DNA of 57,922 bases from the NCBI GenBank assembly GCA_028873845.1, contig JAPPNO010000080.1, positions 1 through 57,922 on the forward strand, in the 5' to 3' direction. A program made the position numbers and the translations under genes. The stretch is from Gemmatimonadota bacterium. Its GTDB lineage: Bacteria > Gemmatimonadota > Gemmatimonadetes > Longimicrobiales > Gaopeijiaceae. Positions 44,821-54,242 of the stretch are shown here, piece by piece. A model generated the notes under the pieces. That model was not told the origin of the DNA. It was given only the letters and a program-made list of their open reading frames with translations, and ran no database searches. How positions within the stretch are numbered: position 1 is the stretch's first letter; the number at the start of each line of letters is the position of its first letter.

Positions 44821-45882
44821 GTGACCGGCGCGGCGGACCCGCGCGGGAGCGGGCATCACGATACGGGGCAAAAGCGTGTCTTTCCCTCCGAAATCCGCAC
44901 CTGCGAGATGCACACGGGCGGTGAACCCGTGCGGATCGTCACATCCGGCTACCCGCGAATCCCCGGCGCCACCATCCTCGACAAGCGGCGCCACGCGCGC
45001 GAGCACCTCGACCACCTGCGCCGCTTCCTCATGCACGAGCCGCGCGGCCACGCCGACATGTATGGGGTCATTCCGGTCGAGCCGGACCATCCGGACGCGG
45101 ACCTGGCCGTGCTGTTCTGCCACAACGAGGGCTACTCGACGATGTGCGGCCACGCGACCATTGCAATGGCCAGATGGGCGGTCGACGAGAGCCTGGTCGC
45201 GGCCCGCGAGCCCCGCACCACCGTGCGCATACAGTGCCCGTGCGGACTTGTCACCGCGCACGTGCGGGTGAGGGACGGCCGCGCCGGGATGGTGCACTTC
45301 GAGAGCGTCGGCGCCTTCGCCCCGCTACTGGACGCGAAGGTGGAGGTGGAGGGCACGGGCACGATCGGGGTCGACATCGGCTACGGCGGCGCCTTCTACG
45401 CCTTCGCCCCCGCCGCGCGTTTCGGGCTCGACGTGCGCACATCGCCGGCGCGCACGCTGGTGGACGCGGCGTGGGCGGTCACCTGCGCGGCCAAGGCGCA
45501 GCTCGAACTGGACCACCCCGGGCACCCCGATCTGGCCTACCTCTACGGCACCATCCTCACCGATGGCACGCTGGGGACCGGCCGCCCCAGCGCAAACGTC
45601 TGCGTCTTCGCGGACCGCCAGGTGGACCGGAGCCCGACGGGGAGCGGGGTGACGGCCAGGATGGCCATCCAGAAGGCGCGGGGACAGGCGGGGGTGGGGG
45701 ACGAGCGGCGGTTCTCGAGTGTAACGGGGTCGGTGTTCACCGGTTGCATCGTGGAGGAGACGCGGGTGGGGGAGCACGAGGCCGTGACGGTGCTGGTCGG
45801 GGGGCGTGCGCACTACACGGGGGAGGCGTGTTTCCGGGTCGAGGAGGGGGATTCGCTGGGTGGGGGCTTCATGGTGCGATGA
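44821..45882 (+). CDS. Trans-3-hydroxy-L-proline dehydratase (proline racemase family)
   Basis: A 353-residue protein from GTG 44821 (weak ribosome site). It has the proline-racemase fold: EMHTGGEPVRIV, LCHNEGYSTMCGHATIAMARWAV with Cys109 in MCGH, and VDRSPTGSGVTARMAI. In true racemases the second motif has Cys (SPCGT); here it is Thr273, as in human L3HYPDH and bacterial trans-3-hydroxyproline dehydratases, which remove water from trans-3-hydroxy-L-proline to give pyrroline-2-carboxylate. The C-terminus (SSVTGSVFTG, HYTGEACFRVEEGDSL) also matches. No pyrroline-2-carboxylate reductase is visible nearby. The substrate occurs in collagen, suggesting an animal-derived nutrient. Confidence 0.9.
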   Translation: MTGAADPRGSGHHDTGQKRVFPSEIRTCEMHTGGEPVRIVTSGYPRIPGATILDKRRHAREHLDHLRRFLMHEPRGHADMYGVIPVEPDHPDADLAVLFCHNEGYSTMCGHATIAMARWAVDESLVAAREPRTTVRIQCPCGLVTAHVRVRDGRAGMVHFESVGAFAPLLDAKVEVEGTGTIGVDIGYGGAFYAFAPAARFGLDVRTSPARTLVDAAWAVTCAAKAQLELDHPGHPDLAYLYGTILTDGTLGTGRPSANVCVFADRQVDRSPTGSGVTARMAIQKARGQAGVGDERRFSSVTGSVFTGCIVEETRVGEHEAVTVLVGGRAHYTGEACFRVEEGDSLGGGFMVR

Positions 45883-45888
45883 GGTGGG

Positions 45889-45911
45889 GGCGGCGTTGGG
45901 GGGACGCCGCC
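45889..45911. terminator. Strong hairpin after the hydroxyproline dehydratase
   Basis: A perfect 8-bp GC stem, GGCGGCGT (45889-45896) with ACGCCGCC (45904-45911), and a 7-nt loop, just after the stop at 45882. It lacks a U-tract, so it is only a likely terminator. Confidence 0.45.
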
Positions 45912-45962
45912 GGGGACAACCGGGGATTGTGCGAAGAGCGTGCAGGGCGCCTATTGGGCCGC

Positions 45963-46859
45963 ATGAGCAGACGAGATGCAGGCATGGACAGGAAGCAGTT
46001 CCTGCGTGCGGCGGGGGCCGTGTGCGGGGCGGGGTGGCTGGCGGGGTGCGCGCGCGAGGGCGCCCCCGCGGCGGGAGAGTCAGCCGCCGAAGGCGACGGC
46101 AACGCATCGCAATCGCTCCTCGACGTGATCGGCCTCCAACTCTATACCGTCCGTTCCCTCATGGCGGAGGACGTGGCCGGCACCCTGGATGCGGTAGCGG
46201 CCGTTGGCTACGACGAAGTCGAATTCGCCGGCTACTTCGGCCACCCTCCCGGCGCGGTCCGCGGATGGCTCGACGCTGCCGGACTTTCTTCTCCCGCGGC
46301 GCACGTCGGGATGGAAGACCTCGCCGGGGCGGGACTGGACACCGCGATCGAGACCGCATCCATAGTGGGTCAACGATGGCTGGTCCTCCCCTGGATACCC
46401 CAGGACATGCGCACGCCCGACGGCTACCGCGCCCTCGCCGACATGCTCAACGCGGCCGGCGAGACCGCTGCGGCGGCCAACTTCAGAGTCGCCTACCACA
46501 ACCACGCCTTCGAGTTCGACACGCTGGACGACGCCGGCACCACCGGCTTCTCGCTCCTCCTCGAACACCTCGACCCCGCGCTGGCCGACCTGGAAATCGA
46601 CTTCCACTGGTCAGCGGTGGGAGGCGCGGACTCCGCCGCCCTGCTCCGGGACAACCCCGGGCGCTTCCCGCTATGTCATGTCAAGGACGTCACCGCCGAC
46701 GGGCGCATGGCGGATGTGGGCGCGGGCGAAATCGACTGGGCCGGACTCTTCGCCCTCTCGGGCACTGCGGGGCTCCGGCACTTCTTCGTCGAGCACGACC
46801 AGCCCGGCGATCCGCTCGCGTCCATCGAGGCGAGCTACCGTTACCTGTCCGGGACCTGA
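45963..46859 (+). CDS. Sugar phosphate isomerase/epimerase-type TIM barrel, exported
   Basis: A 298-residue protein from ATG 45963; ATG 45984 (MDRKQFLRAAG) is an equally good start. The leader has a twin-basic-like n-region and ends in WLAGC, a lipobox. The xylose-isomerase-like barrel is shown by GLQLYTVRS, AAVGYDEVEFAGYFG, YHNHAFEFD, LEIDFHWSAVGGAD, LCHVKDV and the final HFFVEHDQ, which carry the usual His, Glu and Asp metal ligands. Related periplasmic enzymes act on 3-keto sugars or epimerise ketoses. It begins a five-gene same-strand run (to 51444). Confidence 0.82.
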   Translation: MSRRDAGMDRKQFLRAAGAVCGAGWLAGCAREGAPAAGESAAEGDGNASQSLLDVIGLQLYTVRSLMAEDVAGTLDAVAAVGYDEVEFAGYFGHPPGAVRGWLDAAGLSSPAAHVGMEDLAGAGLDTAIETASIVGQRWLVLPWIPQDMRTPDGYRALADMLNAAGETAAAANFRVAYHNHAFEFDTLDDAGTTGFSLLLEHLDPALADLEIDFHWSAVGGADSAALLRDNPGRFPLCHVKDVTADGRMADVGAGEIDWAGLFALSGTAGLRHFFVEHDQPGDPLASIEASYRYLSGT

Positions 46860-46898
46860 ACCGGCGGGCCGGCACCACATCACTTCCAGGGAGGCAAG

Positions 46899-48392
46899 GT
46901 GAGCGAATCGACCATCGAAGGATCGGGTGGGGACCACGGCGCCGACGCGGGCCGTCTGTTTCTGGGCAGTTGCGTCGCGCTGATCGCCACTTCGGTGGCC
47001 TTCGCGACGATCGGCGCGGTGATGTTCGCGCTCAAGGGCGAGTTCGGCCTCAACAACGCCCAGGTCGGGTGGATCGGCGGGGCGGCGCTGTGGGGCTTCG
47101 CGGTGTCGCAGCTGGTCTTCGCGCCGCTCTGCGACACGCTGGGCATGCGCTTCCTGGTGAGGATGGCCTTCGTCGGGCACCTCGCCGGCGCGCTGATCAT
47201 GATCTTCGCGGGCGGCTTCGCGACCCTCTTCGCGGGCGCGCTGGTCATCTCCATGGCCAACGGACTGGTCGAAGCGGCGTGCAATCCCCTGGTGGCGGCC
47301 CTCTACCCGGACAACAAGACGGTCAAGCTCAACCAGTTCCACGTCTGGTTCCCGGGCGGAATCGTGCTCGGGGGACTGGCGGCCTACGGGCTCGACAGCG
47401 CCGGGATCACGTCGTGGCAGATCAAGGTGGCGCTGATCCTGATTCCGACCGTCGCCTACGGCATCCTGCTGCTGGGCCAGCGCTTCCCCGCGACCGAAGG
47501 GGTCCGCTCCGGCGTCTCCATGGGGGAGATGTTCCGCGCCACGCTGACCACGCCGCTCATGCTGCTCATGCTGCTGTGCATGGCCATGACCGCGTCGATC
47601 GAGCTGGGGCCGAACCGGTGGGTCCCCGCGGTGCTGGAAGCGGGGGGGATGGCGGGGATCCTGGTTCTCGTCTACGTCAACGGGATCATGGCGGTCATGC
47701 GCTACTGGGCGGGGCCGGTCGTGCATCGCCTGTCGCCCACGGGCATTCTGCTGGCGTCGGCGGTGATCTCAGGAGGCGGACTGTTGTGGCTCAGCTTCGG
47801 GGGATCGATGGCGTCGGTGCTGGCGTCGGCGACGGTCTTCGCGATCGGCGTGTGCTACTTCTGGCCGACGATGCTCGGCTTCGTGTCGGAGCGCGTCCCC
47901 AGGAGCGGGGCGCTGGGGCTGGGGCTGATGGGTACCGTCGGGATGGCCGTGGTCGGGCTGGTCACCTCTCCCTGGATGGGCGGGATCGCCGACCGGGTCA
48001 CTCACGAGGTGCTCGACAAGGACCGGGCCTACGTGGTGCTTGTGCAGGCGGCCGGTGCGCTCCAGTCGGAGTCGCTTCGCACGCCGGGTCCCGAGGGCGA
48101 CGAACTGAGGTCGGCGCTCGACCTGGTCACCGGGGTGCTCCCTCCGATCGGCGAGGATCCGATCCTCCCGGAGCTCGAGACCGCCAAGGCCATGCGCGCC
48201 TTCATCGAGTCGGGATCCACGTCGCCGGCGGTGAGTCAGGCGCAGGACCTTCTGGGCCCCGCCGAGAACCAGGGGGGACTGGTGTCCTTCCGGTACCTGG
48301 TGCCGCTGAGCGCGGTCCTGATGGCGATCTTCGGCCTGCTGTACCTGAGGGAGCGCCGTGAGGGCGGGTACCGGGCCGAGCGCCTGACCTGA
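46899..48392 (+). CDS. Major facilitator superfamily sugar-type transporter
   Basis: A 497-residue inner-membrane protein from GTG 46899 with AGGGAGG 6 nt upstream. Twelve membrane segments are visible; the loop after TM2 reads APLCDTLGMRFLVRMAF, and NQFHVWFPGGIVLGG and FWPTMLGFVSERVPRSGALGLGLMG match the FucP/glucose-galactose group. An extra ~100-residue polar segment (about 390-465, VLQSE...VLPPIGEDP...) is inserted before the last helix and may be a periplasmic loop. It lies between two TIM-barrel/oxidoreductase genes, so it probably imports the sugar they handle. Confidence 0.85.
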   Translation: MSESTIEGSGGDHGADAGRLFLGSCVALIATSVAFATIGAVMFALKGEFGLNNAQVGWIGGAALWGFAVSQLVFAPLCDTLGMRFLVRMAFVGHLAGALIMIFAGGFATLFAGALVISMANGLVEAACNPLVAALYPDNKTVKLNQFHVWFPGGIVLGGLAAYGLDSAGITSWQIKVALILIPTVAYGILLLGQRFPATEGVRSGVSMGEMFRATLTTPLMLLMLLCMAMTASIELGPNRWVPAVLEAGGMAGILVLVYVNGIMAVMRYWAGPVVHRLSPTGILLASAVISGGGLLWLSFGGSMASVLASATVFAIGVCYFWPTMLGFVSERVPRSGALGLGLMGTVGMAVVGLVTSPWMGGIADRVTHEVLDKDRAYVVLVQAAGALQSESLRTPGPEGDELRSALDLVTGVLPPIGEDPILPELETAKAMRAFIESGSTSPAVSQAQDLLGPAENQGGLVSFRYLVPLSAVLMAIFGLLYLRERREGGYRAERLT

Positions 48393-48480
48393 TCCGGACC
48401 ATGGGCAGGTTCCCTCCGGCAAGCGCGCGGCCATGCGCCCGCGGTGGCGGCTTCGTTCAGTCCGGCCGGCAGCCCGCGTA

Positions 48481-49653
48481 GTGAATCCTCTCATCGGCCG
48501 CCGGCTCCGGTACGGCATGGTCGGCGGCGGTCCCGGCGCCTTCATCGGCGGCGTGCACCGGATGGCGGCCGCCCTGGACGGCGAGTTCGAACTCGTCGCG
48601 GGTGCATTCGCGTCGCGGCCGGAACGCTCCCGGGAGCAGGGACGGGCGCTCGGGCTCGACGCGCGGCGCACCTACGGCACCTGGCGCGGGATGGCCGCGG
48701 CGGAGGCCGCGTTGGGCGAGGACCGGCGTATCGAAGCGGTATCGATCGTCACCCCCAACCACCTCCACCACCCCGTCGCGACGGCCTTTCTGAACGCGGG
48801 GATCCCCGTCATCTGCGACAAGCCGATGACCACCACCCTCGCCGACGCCCAGGCCCTTTGCGACACGGTGGAGCGCACCGGCCTCACCTTCGCCCTGACA
48901 CACAACTATACGGGCTATCCAATGGTCAGGGAGGCCCGCCACCTGGTCCGAACGGGGCGGCTGGGCACCGTGCGCAAGGTGGTGGCCGAATACCCGCAGG
49001 GCTGGCTGGCCACGCGGCTCGAGGAGACGGGCCACAAGCAGGCGGGCTGGCGGCAGGATCCGGACCAGGCGGGGGAATCCTCGGCCGTGGGCGACATCGG
49101 CACGCACGCGCACAACCTGGCGTGCTACGTGACCGGACTCGAGATCGACGCTGTCTTCGCCGACCTCTCGGCCCAGGTGCCCGGGAGGGTGATGGAGGAC
49201 GACGCGGGGGTGCTGGTGCGCTTTGCCGGCGGCGCGCGCGGTGTCATCATCGCGAGCCAGGTGTCGACGGGCGAGGAGAACGGCCTGGCGCTCAGGGTCT
49301 ACGGGGAGAGGGGGGGGCTCTCGTGGCGGCAGGAGCGGCCGGACGAACTGCACCTGCTCTTCCCGGACGCGCCGCGGCAGACACTCACGCGGGGAAGTCC
49401 GTGGCTGTCGGCGGCGGCCCGGCACGCGACGCGCCTGCCTCCGGGGCATCCGGAGGGATTCATCGAGGCGTTCGCCAACATCTACCGGGGCGCGGGAAGG
49501 GTGATCGGGGCGGCGCTGACCGGAAGGGAGACGGACCCGCTGGACCGGGATTTTCCCGATCACACAGACGGTGTCCGCGGGATGTGTTTCATCGAGAGCG
49601 TGCTCAAGTCGGATGCGCGGGAACGATGGGTGGCGATTGGGGGGGGCGCATGA
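48481..49653 (+). CDS. Gfo/Idh/MocA-family NAD(P)-dependent oxidoreductase
   Basis: A 390-residue enzyme; GTG 48481 is preferred because the Rossmann strand [15 protein letters not shown] then lies near the N-terminus, though ATG 48433 is possible and neither has a good Shine-Dalgarno. NAD(P)-binding GxGxxA-like [32 protein letters not shown], the conserved VICDKPM (EKP-type lysine) and [17 protein letters not shown] (active-site Asp/His) are all present. Such enzymes oxidise or reduce sugar hydroxyls, often at C3. It overlaps the next TIM-barrel gene by ATGA. Confidence 0.88.
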   Translation: MNPLIGRRLRYGMVGGGPGAFIGGVHRMAAALDGEFELVAGAFASRPERSREQGRALGLDARRTYGTWRGMAAAEAALGEDRRIEAVSIVTPNHLHHPVATAFLNAGIPVICDKPMTTTLADAQALCDTVERTGLTFALTHNYTGYPMVREARHLVRTGRLGTVRKVVAEYPQGWLATRLEETGHKQAGWRQDPDQAGESSAVGDIGTHAHNLACYVTGLEIDAVFADLSAQVPGRVMEDDAGVLVRFAGGARGVIIASQVSTGEENGLALRVYGERGGLSWRQERPDELHLLFPDAPRQTLTRGSPWLSAAARHATRLPPGHPEGFIEAFANIYRGAGRVIGAALTGRETDPLDRDFPDHTDGVRGMCFIESVLKSDARERWVAIGGGA

Positions 49654-50654
49654 ACCGTCCCGTGACGCTCTTTACCGGACAGTGGGCGGACCTCCCCATC
49701 GAAGTCCTCGCGGAGAAGGCGGCCGGGTGGGGATACGACGGGCTGGAGCTCGCGTGCTGGGGGGACCATTTCGACGTGCAGGCGGCGCTCGCGGATCCGT
49801 CCTACTGCCAGGGCCGCCGGGACCTCCTCGCCCGGCACGGCCTCGGCGTCTGGGCGATCAGCAACCACCTGGTCGGGCAGGCCGTGTGCGACCGGATCGA
49901 CGACCGCCACCGCGCCATACTGCCGGCCCGGGTCTGGGGAGACGGCGATCCGGACGGGGTGCGCCGCCGCGCGGCCCGCGAGATGGCGGACACGGCGCGG
50001 GTGGCGGCGCGGCTGGGGGTGGAGGTGGTCAACGGCTTCACCGGCAGCCCGGTCTGGCACCTTCTCTACTCCTTTCCGCCGGTGCCGCCGGAGTGGATCG
50101 ACGAGGGGTTTCGCGACTTTGCCGCGGCATGGGCACCGGTCCTCGACGTGTTCGCGCACGAGGGCGTGCGCTTCGCGCTGGAGGTCCATCCCACCGAGAT
50201 CGCATTCGACATCGTCACCACGGAACGCGCCCTGGCCGCGCTGGACGGGCACGCCGCGTTCGGCTTCAACTACGATCCCAGTCACCTCGCGTACCAGGGC
50301 GTGGACTACGTCGAGTTCATCCGCAGGTTCGGAGGCCGGATCGCGCACGTGCACATGAAGGACGTATGGTGGTCCTCGCGCCCGGCGCAGGCGGGGGTCT
50401 TCGGTGGCCACACGGGATTCGGCGACGCGCGCCGCTTCTGGGATTTTCGCTCGCCGGGCCGCGGGCGTGTAGACTTCGAGGAGGTTGTCCGCGCGCTCAA
50501 CCGGAGCGGCTATGGCGGCCCGCTGTCGGTCGAGTGGGAGGACTCCGGCATGGACCGGGAGCACGGCGCGGCGGAGGCGAGCGGTTTCGTTCGCAGGTTG
50601 GCGTTTCCGCCATCGGATACCGCGTTCGACGCCGCGTTCGAAGACACGGAATGA
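49650..50654 (+). CDS. Sugar phosphate isomerase/epimerase-type TIM barrel, cytosolic
   Basis: A 334-residue protein whose ATG overlaps the oxidoreductase stop (ATGA). There is no signal peptide, unlike the exported paralog at 45963. Barrel motifs: [72 protein letters not shown] (Glu, His ligands), [13 protein letters not shown] (Asp, His), IAHVHMKDV and [12 protein letters not shown] (Glu). The full metal set suggests an active isomerase or lyase on a keto-sugar. Tight overlap with the Gfo/Idh/MocA gene points to sequential steps. Confidence 0.88.
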   Translation: MNRPVTLFTGQWADLPIEVLAEKAAGWGYDGLELACWGDHFDVQAALADPSYCQGRRDLLARHGLGVWAISNHLVGQAVCDRIDDRHRAILPARVWGDGDPDGVRRRAAREMADTARVAARLGVEVVNGFTGSPVWHLLYSFPPVPPEWIDEGFRDFAAAWAPVLDVFAHEGVRFALEVHPTEIAFDIVTTERALAALDGHAAFGFNYDPSHLAYQGVDYVEFIRRFGGRIAHVHMKDVWWSSRPAQAGVFGGHTGFGDARRFWDFRSPGRGRVDFEEVVRALNRSGYGGPLSVEWEDSGMDREHGAAEASGFVRRLAFPPSDTAFDAAFEDTE

Positions 50655-50685
50655 AACCGCTCCGAGGCGGGCGGCGAGAAGGGAG

Positions 50686-51444
50686 ATGACTACGATGCGT
50701 TCGATGATCGCGGCGGGGGTCGCGGCGCTGGCCTGTGCAGGTGGATGCCGTGGTGGCGGGGGCGCGGGGGACGGCGACGCCATGGAAACAGGTGCCGTGG
50801 AGGAGCGGGAGGCTCCGGTGAATCGGCTTGGCGCCGACGACGGGGAAGCCGGCTGGAGACTGCTCTCCGACGGTACCCTCGATGCGTGGCGCGGTTATCG
50901 GCGGCCGGATGTCCCCGGCGGGTGGTCGGCGACCGATGGCGGAATTGCCTTCACCCCGGGTGTGGAAAGCGGCAGCATCATAACCAGGGACCAGTTCACC
51001 GATTTCGAGCTCGCGTTCGAATGGCGGGTGGAAGAGCGCGGCAACAGCGGCGTCTTCTACAAGGTGACGGAGGCCGAGCGCGCCCCCTACTGGACCGGCC
51101 CCGAATACCAGGTTCTGGACAACGCCGGACACCCCGATGGCGGGCAGCCCGAGACTTCGGCCGGGGCCAACTACGGGCTCCACGCCCCGGCGGAGGATGT
51201 GGCCCGCCCCGCTGGAGATTGGAACCGGGGAAGGATCGTGGTCCGGGGCGCCCGTGTCGAGCACTGGATGAACGGCGTAAGGATCGTTGAATACGAGCTT
51301 TGGACGGACGAATGGCGGGCGCTGGTTGCGGAGACGAAGTTCGCTGAATGGCCGGGTTACGGAATGGCCGAAGGGGGGCATGTCGGGCTTCAGGACCACG
51401 GAGACCCGGTCTGGTACCGCAACGTCAGGATCAGAGAGTTGTGA
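50686..51444 (+). CDS. DUF1080 lipoprotein (3-keto-glycoside hydrolase type)
   Basis: A 252-residue protein; ATG 50686 or 50695 both follow GGGAG, and the second has better spacing. The signal ends in CAGGC, a lipobox. The concanavalin-like DUF1080 fold is shown by GWRLLSDGTLDAWRGYRRPD, FTDFELAFEWRVEERGNSGVFYKV, PEYQVLDNAGHPDG, NYGLHAP, GDWNRGRIVVRGARVEHWMNGVRIVEYE and GHVGLQDHGDPVWYRNVRIREL. Members cleave glycosides whose sugar is oxidised at C3. It closes the run of TIM barrel, MFS, oxidoreductase and TIM barrel genes, consistent with an oxidise-cleave-isomerise route. Confidence 0.88.
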   Translation: MTTMRSMIAAGVAALACAGGCRGGGGAGDGDAMETGAVEEREAPVNRLGADDGEAGWRLLSDGTLDAWRGYRRPDVPGGWSATDGGIAFTPGVESGSIITRDQFTDFELAFEWRVEERGNSGVFYKVTEAERAPYWTGPEYQVLDNAGHPDGGQPETSAGANYGLHAPAEDVARPAGDWNRGRIVVRGARVEHWMNGVRIVEYELWTDEWRALVAETKFAEWPGYGMAEGGHVGLQDHGDPVWYRNVRIREL

Positions 51445-51605
51445 AACGCCCTGCGCGCGGTCCGGGTCGAGCTCGCTTGACATTCCCGGAACTCTCCGGT
51501 CATCTGAGAGGTATAGGGAGCGTTGTAGCATGGGTCATCGCCGCCCGCCATGGACACGGGGCAGTCCCGGGTCACGGCTTGGCCCCCAGCAGAGAGGATG
51601 ATGCG

Positions 51606-53408
51606 ATGAGGAGGTTGGTTCCACGGATTTTCTGCGTCGCGGCGGCAATGGCCGTCGCCAATTGCGCCGATCTGGCCCTGACGCCCGATGTGGTCCCGCA
51701 CGACATGGAGATTCTCCCCCGGGACACGCTGATCACCGCGGGAGACGAGATTTCGCTGCGGGTCATCGTTTACGACGAGGACGGCAACATCATCGACGGG
51801 CCACCGTCGTGGGCACCCCCGAGATGGCATACGAACATCGAGGGCGCGATCGACATCAAGCGCAACGGGGACCTGATCGGGCTGAGGGGCAGCGCGGTGG
51901 CCGTTACAGGGCGCCTGGCGGATCTGGAGGCGTTTACGCGCCTGCGGATCAACCCGACTTCGGTGAACCTGTCCGTGCCGGTGATGTACTTCAACCAGGT
52001 GATCCAGAATCCGGACGGCACGGTGCCGATTCTGGCGGGGCGCGATGCACTCCTGAGGGTGTTCGCCGTCGGCCACGAAACCAGCTTCTACGAGCCGAGC
52101 GTGCGCGCCGACTTCTACCGGGACGGGGAAGTCATCCACACGGAACTGATGGAGCCGTTCTCGAGCCAGCTGCCCGACCACGTCGACGAGACCCGCATCG
52201 ATCGCTCCTACAACGCCGAGATCCCCGGCCACGTGCTGCAGCCCGGCGTGGAACTCGTGATCGTGCTGGACCCCGAGGGACTGGTGCCGCAGGGGTCGGC
52301 CAGCCAGGACCGGTTCCCCGCCGAGGGCACGATGGCACTGAACATCGTGTCCCTTCCCACCCATCGACAGACCATCGTCCCCACCATTCTCAACTGGGCA
52401 CCCGACGAACGCGTCTACAACTGGACCCGCGATGTCGACGGCGACAGCCGACACATGCAGGATCTCCGGGATTTCATGCCCATTGCGGACATCGACGTGA
52501 TCGCCCACGAGACCATGAACACCAGTGCCGACATTCGCAACATCAACGGCTGGGATCAGTGGATCCGGGAAGTGAGGGCCATGTGGGAGATGGAAGGACG
52601 GCAGGGGTATTACTACGGGGCCGTGCAACTTCCCTACCAGTACGGGATCATCGGCTATGGGTATGTCGGCAACATTCATGTGAGTGTGGGTGCGACCCGG
52701 TCCGACACGTTCGCCCACGAGGTGGGGCACAACATGAGCCTGTCTCATGCTCCGTGCGGAGTCAGCGGCGACCCCGATTTCCCGTACCACGACGGGGGCA
52801 GCGGCATGTGGGGATGGGACTTTGAGAGAGACCGCCTGGTGGATCCGGAAACGGTCAAGGACCTGATGAGCTACTGTGACCCGATCTGGGTGAGCGACTA
52901 CCACTTCAACAAGGCGCTGCAGTACCGGCTGCGAACGGAAGGGAATGCCCGTCCCCCCGTTCCCGAGCCGGAAACGACGCTGATGGTCTGGGGCAGTGCC
53001 AGCGACCGGAGCGTGCTGTTGGAGCCGGCCTTCCTCGTCGACGCGCCCCCGTCGCCGCCGGCCGCCGGGGGTCCCTACCGTCTGGAGGGGTTCGGCCCGG
53101 CCGGCGAGGTGCGTTTCGCCTTCGACTTCACCCCCGACCCGATGGAATTCGGTGGTGCCCAATTCCACTTCAACCTGCCCTACGACCCCGTCCGCGACGG
53201 TGCCCTGGAGCGGGTCGTGCTTTCGGGCCCTGGCGGCGAAGCCACCCTGAGTCCGATGAGCGCCCCTCCCATGGCAATCGTCAGGAACAGCGTTTCCGGT
53301 CAGATCCGGGCCTTCCTCCGGGACTGGGACGGAACGGTACCGGCGGCTGTAGAGGGCAGTACATTCGAGATCATGTTCAGCGATGGAATCCCAGGAGGTG
53401 TACGATGA
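51606..53408 (+). CDS. Metzincin-like zinc metalloprotease lipoprotein, copy 1
   Basis: A 600-residue protein from ATG 51606 with lipobox AVANC (Cys20). Residues ~30-115 form a Big_2-like Ig domain (PRDTLITAGDEISLRVIVYD ... TRLRINP). A middle beta-rich region (~120-300) follows. The zinc site is HEVGHNMSLSH with His371, Glu372, His375 and His381; the third His is followed by APC. Met421 in DLMSYCDPIWVSDYHF is the probable Met-turn. GYYYGAV precedes the site by ~25 residues. The C-terminal domain (~480-600) has GGPYRLEGFGPAGE and DGALERVVLSGPGGEATL. In the usual HExxHxxGxxH the Gly is Ser here. It is the first of an array; its stop overlaps the barrel gene (ATGA). Confidence 0.82.
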   Translation: MRRLVPRIFCVAAAMAVANCADLALTPDVVPHDMEILPRDTLITAGDEISLRVIVYDEDGNIIDGPPSWAPPRWHTNIEGAIDIKRNGDLIGLRGSAVAVTGRLADLEAFTRLRINPTSVNLSVPVMYFNQVIQNPDGTVPILAGRDALLRVFAVGHETSFYEPSVRADFYRDGEVIHTELMEPFSSQLPDHVDETRIDRSYNAEIPGHVLQPGVELVIVLDPEGLVPQGSASQDRFPAEGTMALNIVSLPTHRQTIVPTILNWAPDERVYNWTRDVDGDSRHMQDLRDFMPIADIDVIAHETMNTSADIRNINGWDQWIREVRAMWEMEGRQGYYYGAVQLPYQYGIIGYGYVGNIHVSVGATRSDTFAHEVGHNMSLSHAPCGVSGDPDFPYHDGGSGMWGWDFERDRLVDPETVKDLMSYCDPIWVSDYHFNKALQYRLRTEGNARPPVPEPETTLMVWGSASDRSVLLEPAFLVDAPPSPPAAGGPYRLEGFGPAGEVRFAFDFTPDPMEFGGAQFHFNLPYDPVRDGALERVVLSGPGGEATLSPMSAPPMAIVRNSVSGQIRAFLRDWDGTVPAAVEGSTFEIMFSDGIPGGVR

Positions 53409-53962
53409 AACGAAGGTTGATCCAGACCCTGATCCTCGCCGCGGCCTTCGCCCACGGGCCGGCTTCGGGCCAGATGCAGGCCGAGGTCCGCGGGGGCCTC
53501 ACGATCGGTAGCCATTCGGGCTCGTTTGCGGCGCTCGACATCGCGCCGTCCATATCCTTCGATGCGGTGGTGAGGCGGCAGATCCATGCGCGCTTTGCGG
53601 TGTTCGGCGGGTATGCACGCACGGCCTTCGGCTGCGAAGAGGGCTTCTGCAAGGACCAGGACCCGGGCATCACGATCGTGGGGAACCACGGCGTCCTGGG
53701 TGTCGAATGGGGAAGCGGCGGACCGTGGTTGCGGACCGGTGTTCTGGTCGGTACCACAGGGGCCGGTTCATTGGGAGACCCCCCCACCATCGGGATCGGG
53801 GTTCATGCCGCGGGGGGGCTTACCGTGGGGTCGGGCGGTTTTCGGTTCCTGCCGGGACTGTCGTGGCGCCGGATGCCGGCGACGTCGGAGTCCGATGACG
53901 ACTATGCCGTCGCGATGTCCCTGGATATCGGTTTCGCATATCAGTTGATGGGGGGAAACTAA
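53405..53962 (+). CDS. Small outer-membrane beta-barrel protein
   Basis: A 185-residue protein whose ATG overlaps the stop of metzincin copy 1 (ATGA). A signal peptide ends near PASGQM. The rest alternates in beta-strand fashion with Gly and aromatic residues: AEVRGGLTIGSHSGSF, AALDIAPSISFDAVV, ARFAVFGGYARTAF, GNHGVLGVEWGSGGPWLRTGVLVG, VHAAGGLTVGSGGFRFLPGLSWRR, AVAMSLDIGFAYQL. About eight strands fit a small OmpA-like barrel. Two Cys (CEEGFC) could form a loop disulfide. Co-translation with the protease suggests a surface partner, perhaps an anchor, substrate gate or transporter; that is inference. Confidence 0.72.
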   Translation: MKRRLIQTLILAAAFAHGPASGQMQAEVRGGLTIGSHSGSFAALDIAPSISFDAVVRRQIHARFAVFGGYARTAFGCEEGFCKDQDPGITIVGNHGVLGVEWGSGGPWLRTGVLVGTTGAGSLGDPPTIGIGVHAAGGLTVGSGGFRFLPGLSWRRMPATSESDDDYAVAMSLDIGFAYQLMGGN

Positions 53963-54242
53963 GTCCGGGCGGGCGCCCCGCGCACCCGGTGCGATGGCGC
54001 GCCGGGCGCGGCACAGACTACCCGGGCCGCAGGCGCCCGGTCGCCTTGACGTTGTGCAAGGTGGGCCGGGCGCTTCGCATGGGGGTTTCCGGCGCATCGG
54101 CCGATTGGAGCAAGCCTCCCGGCGCGGAGCCGGCGCGGAGCCGATTTGCCACAGGCCCATGTGGCGCTTACGATAACGGCGACGCAGCTGCTACTCGGTA
54201 GCGGTCCTGCCGGAGCGCGGACCGGACAAGGAGTCCGAGACG

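Noticed and set aside
53963-54242. Gap between barrel gene and metzincin copy 2, with a TTGACG at about 54047
   Set aside because: No -10 at proper distance and no ORF; only the Shine-Dalgarno near 54226-54233 is clear.
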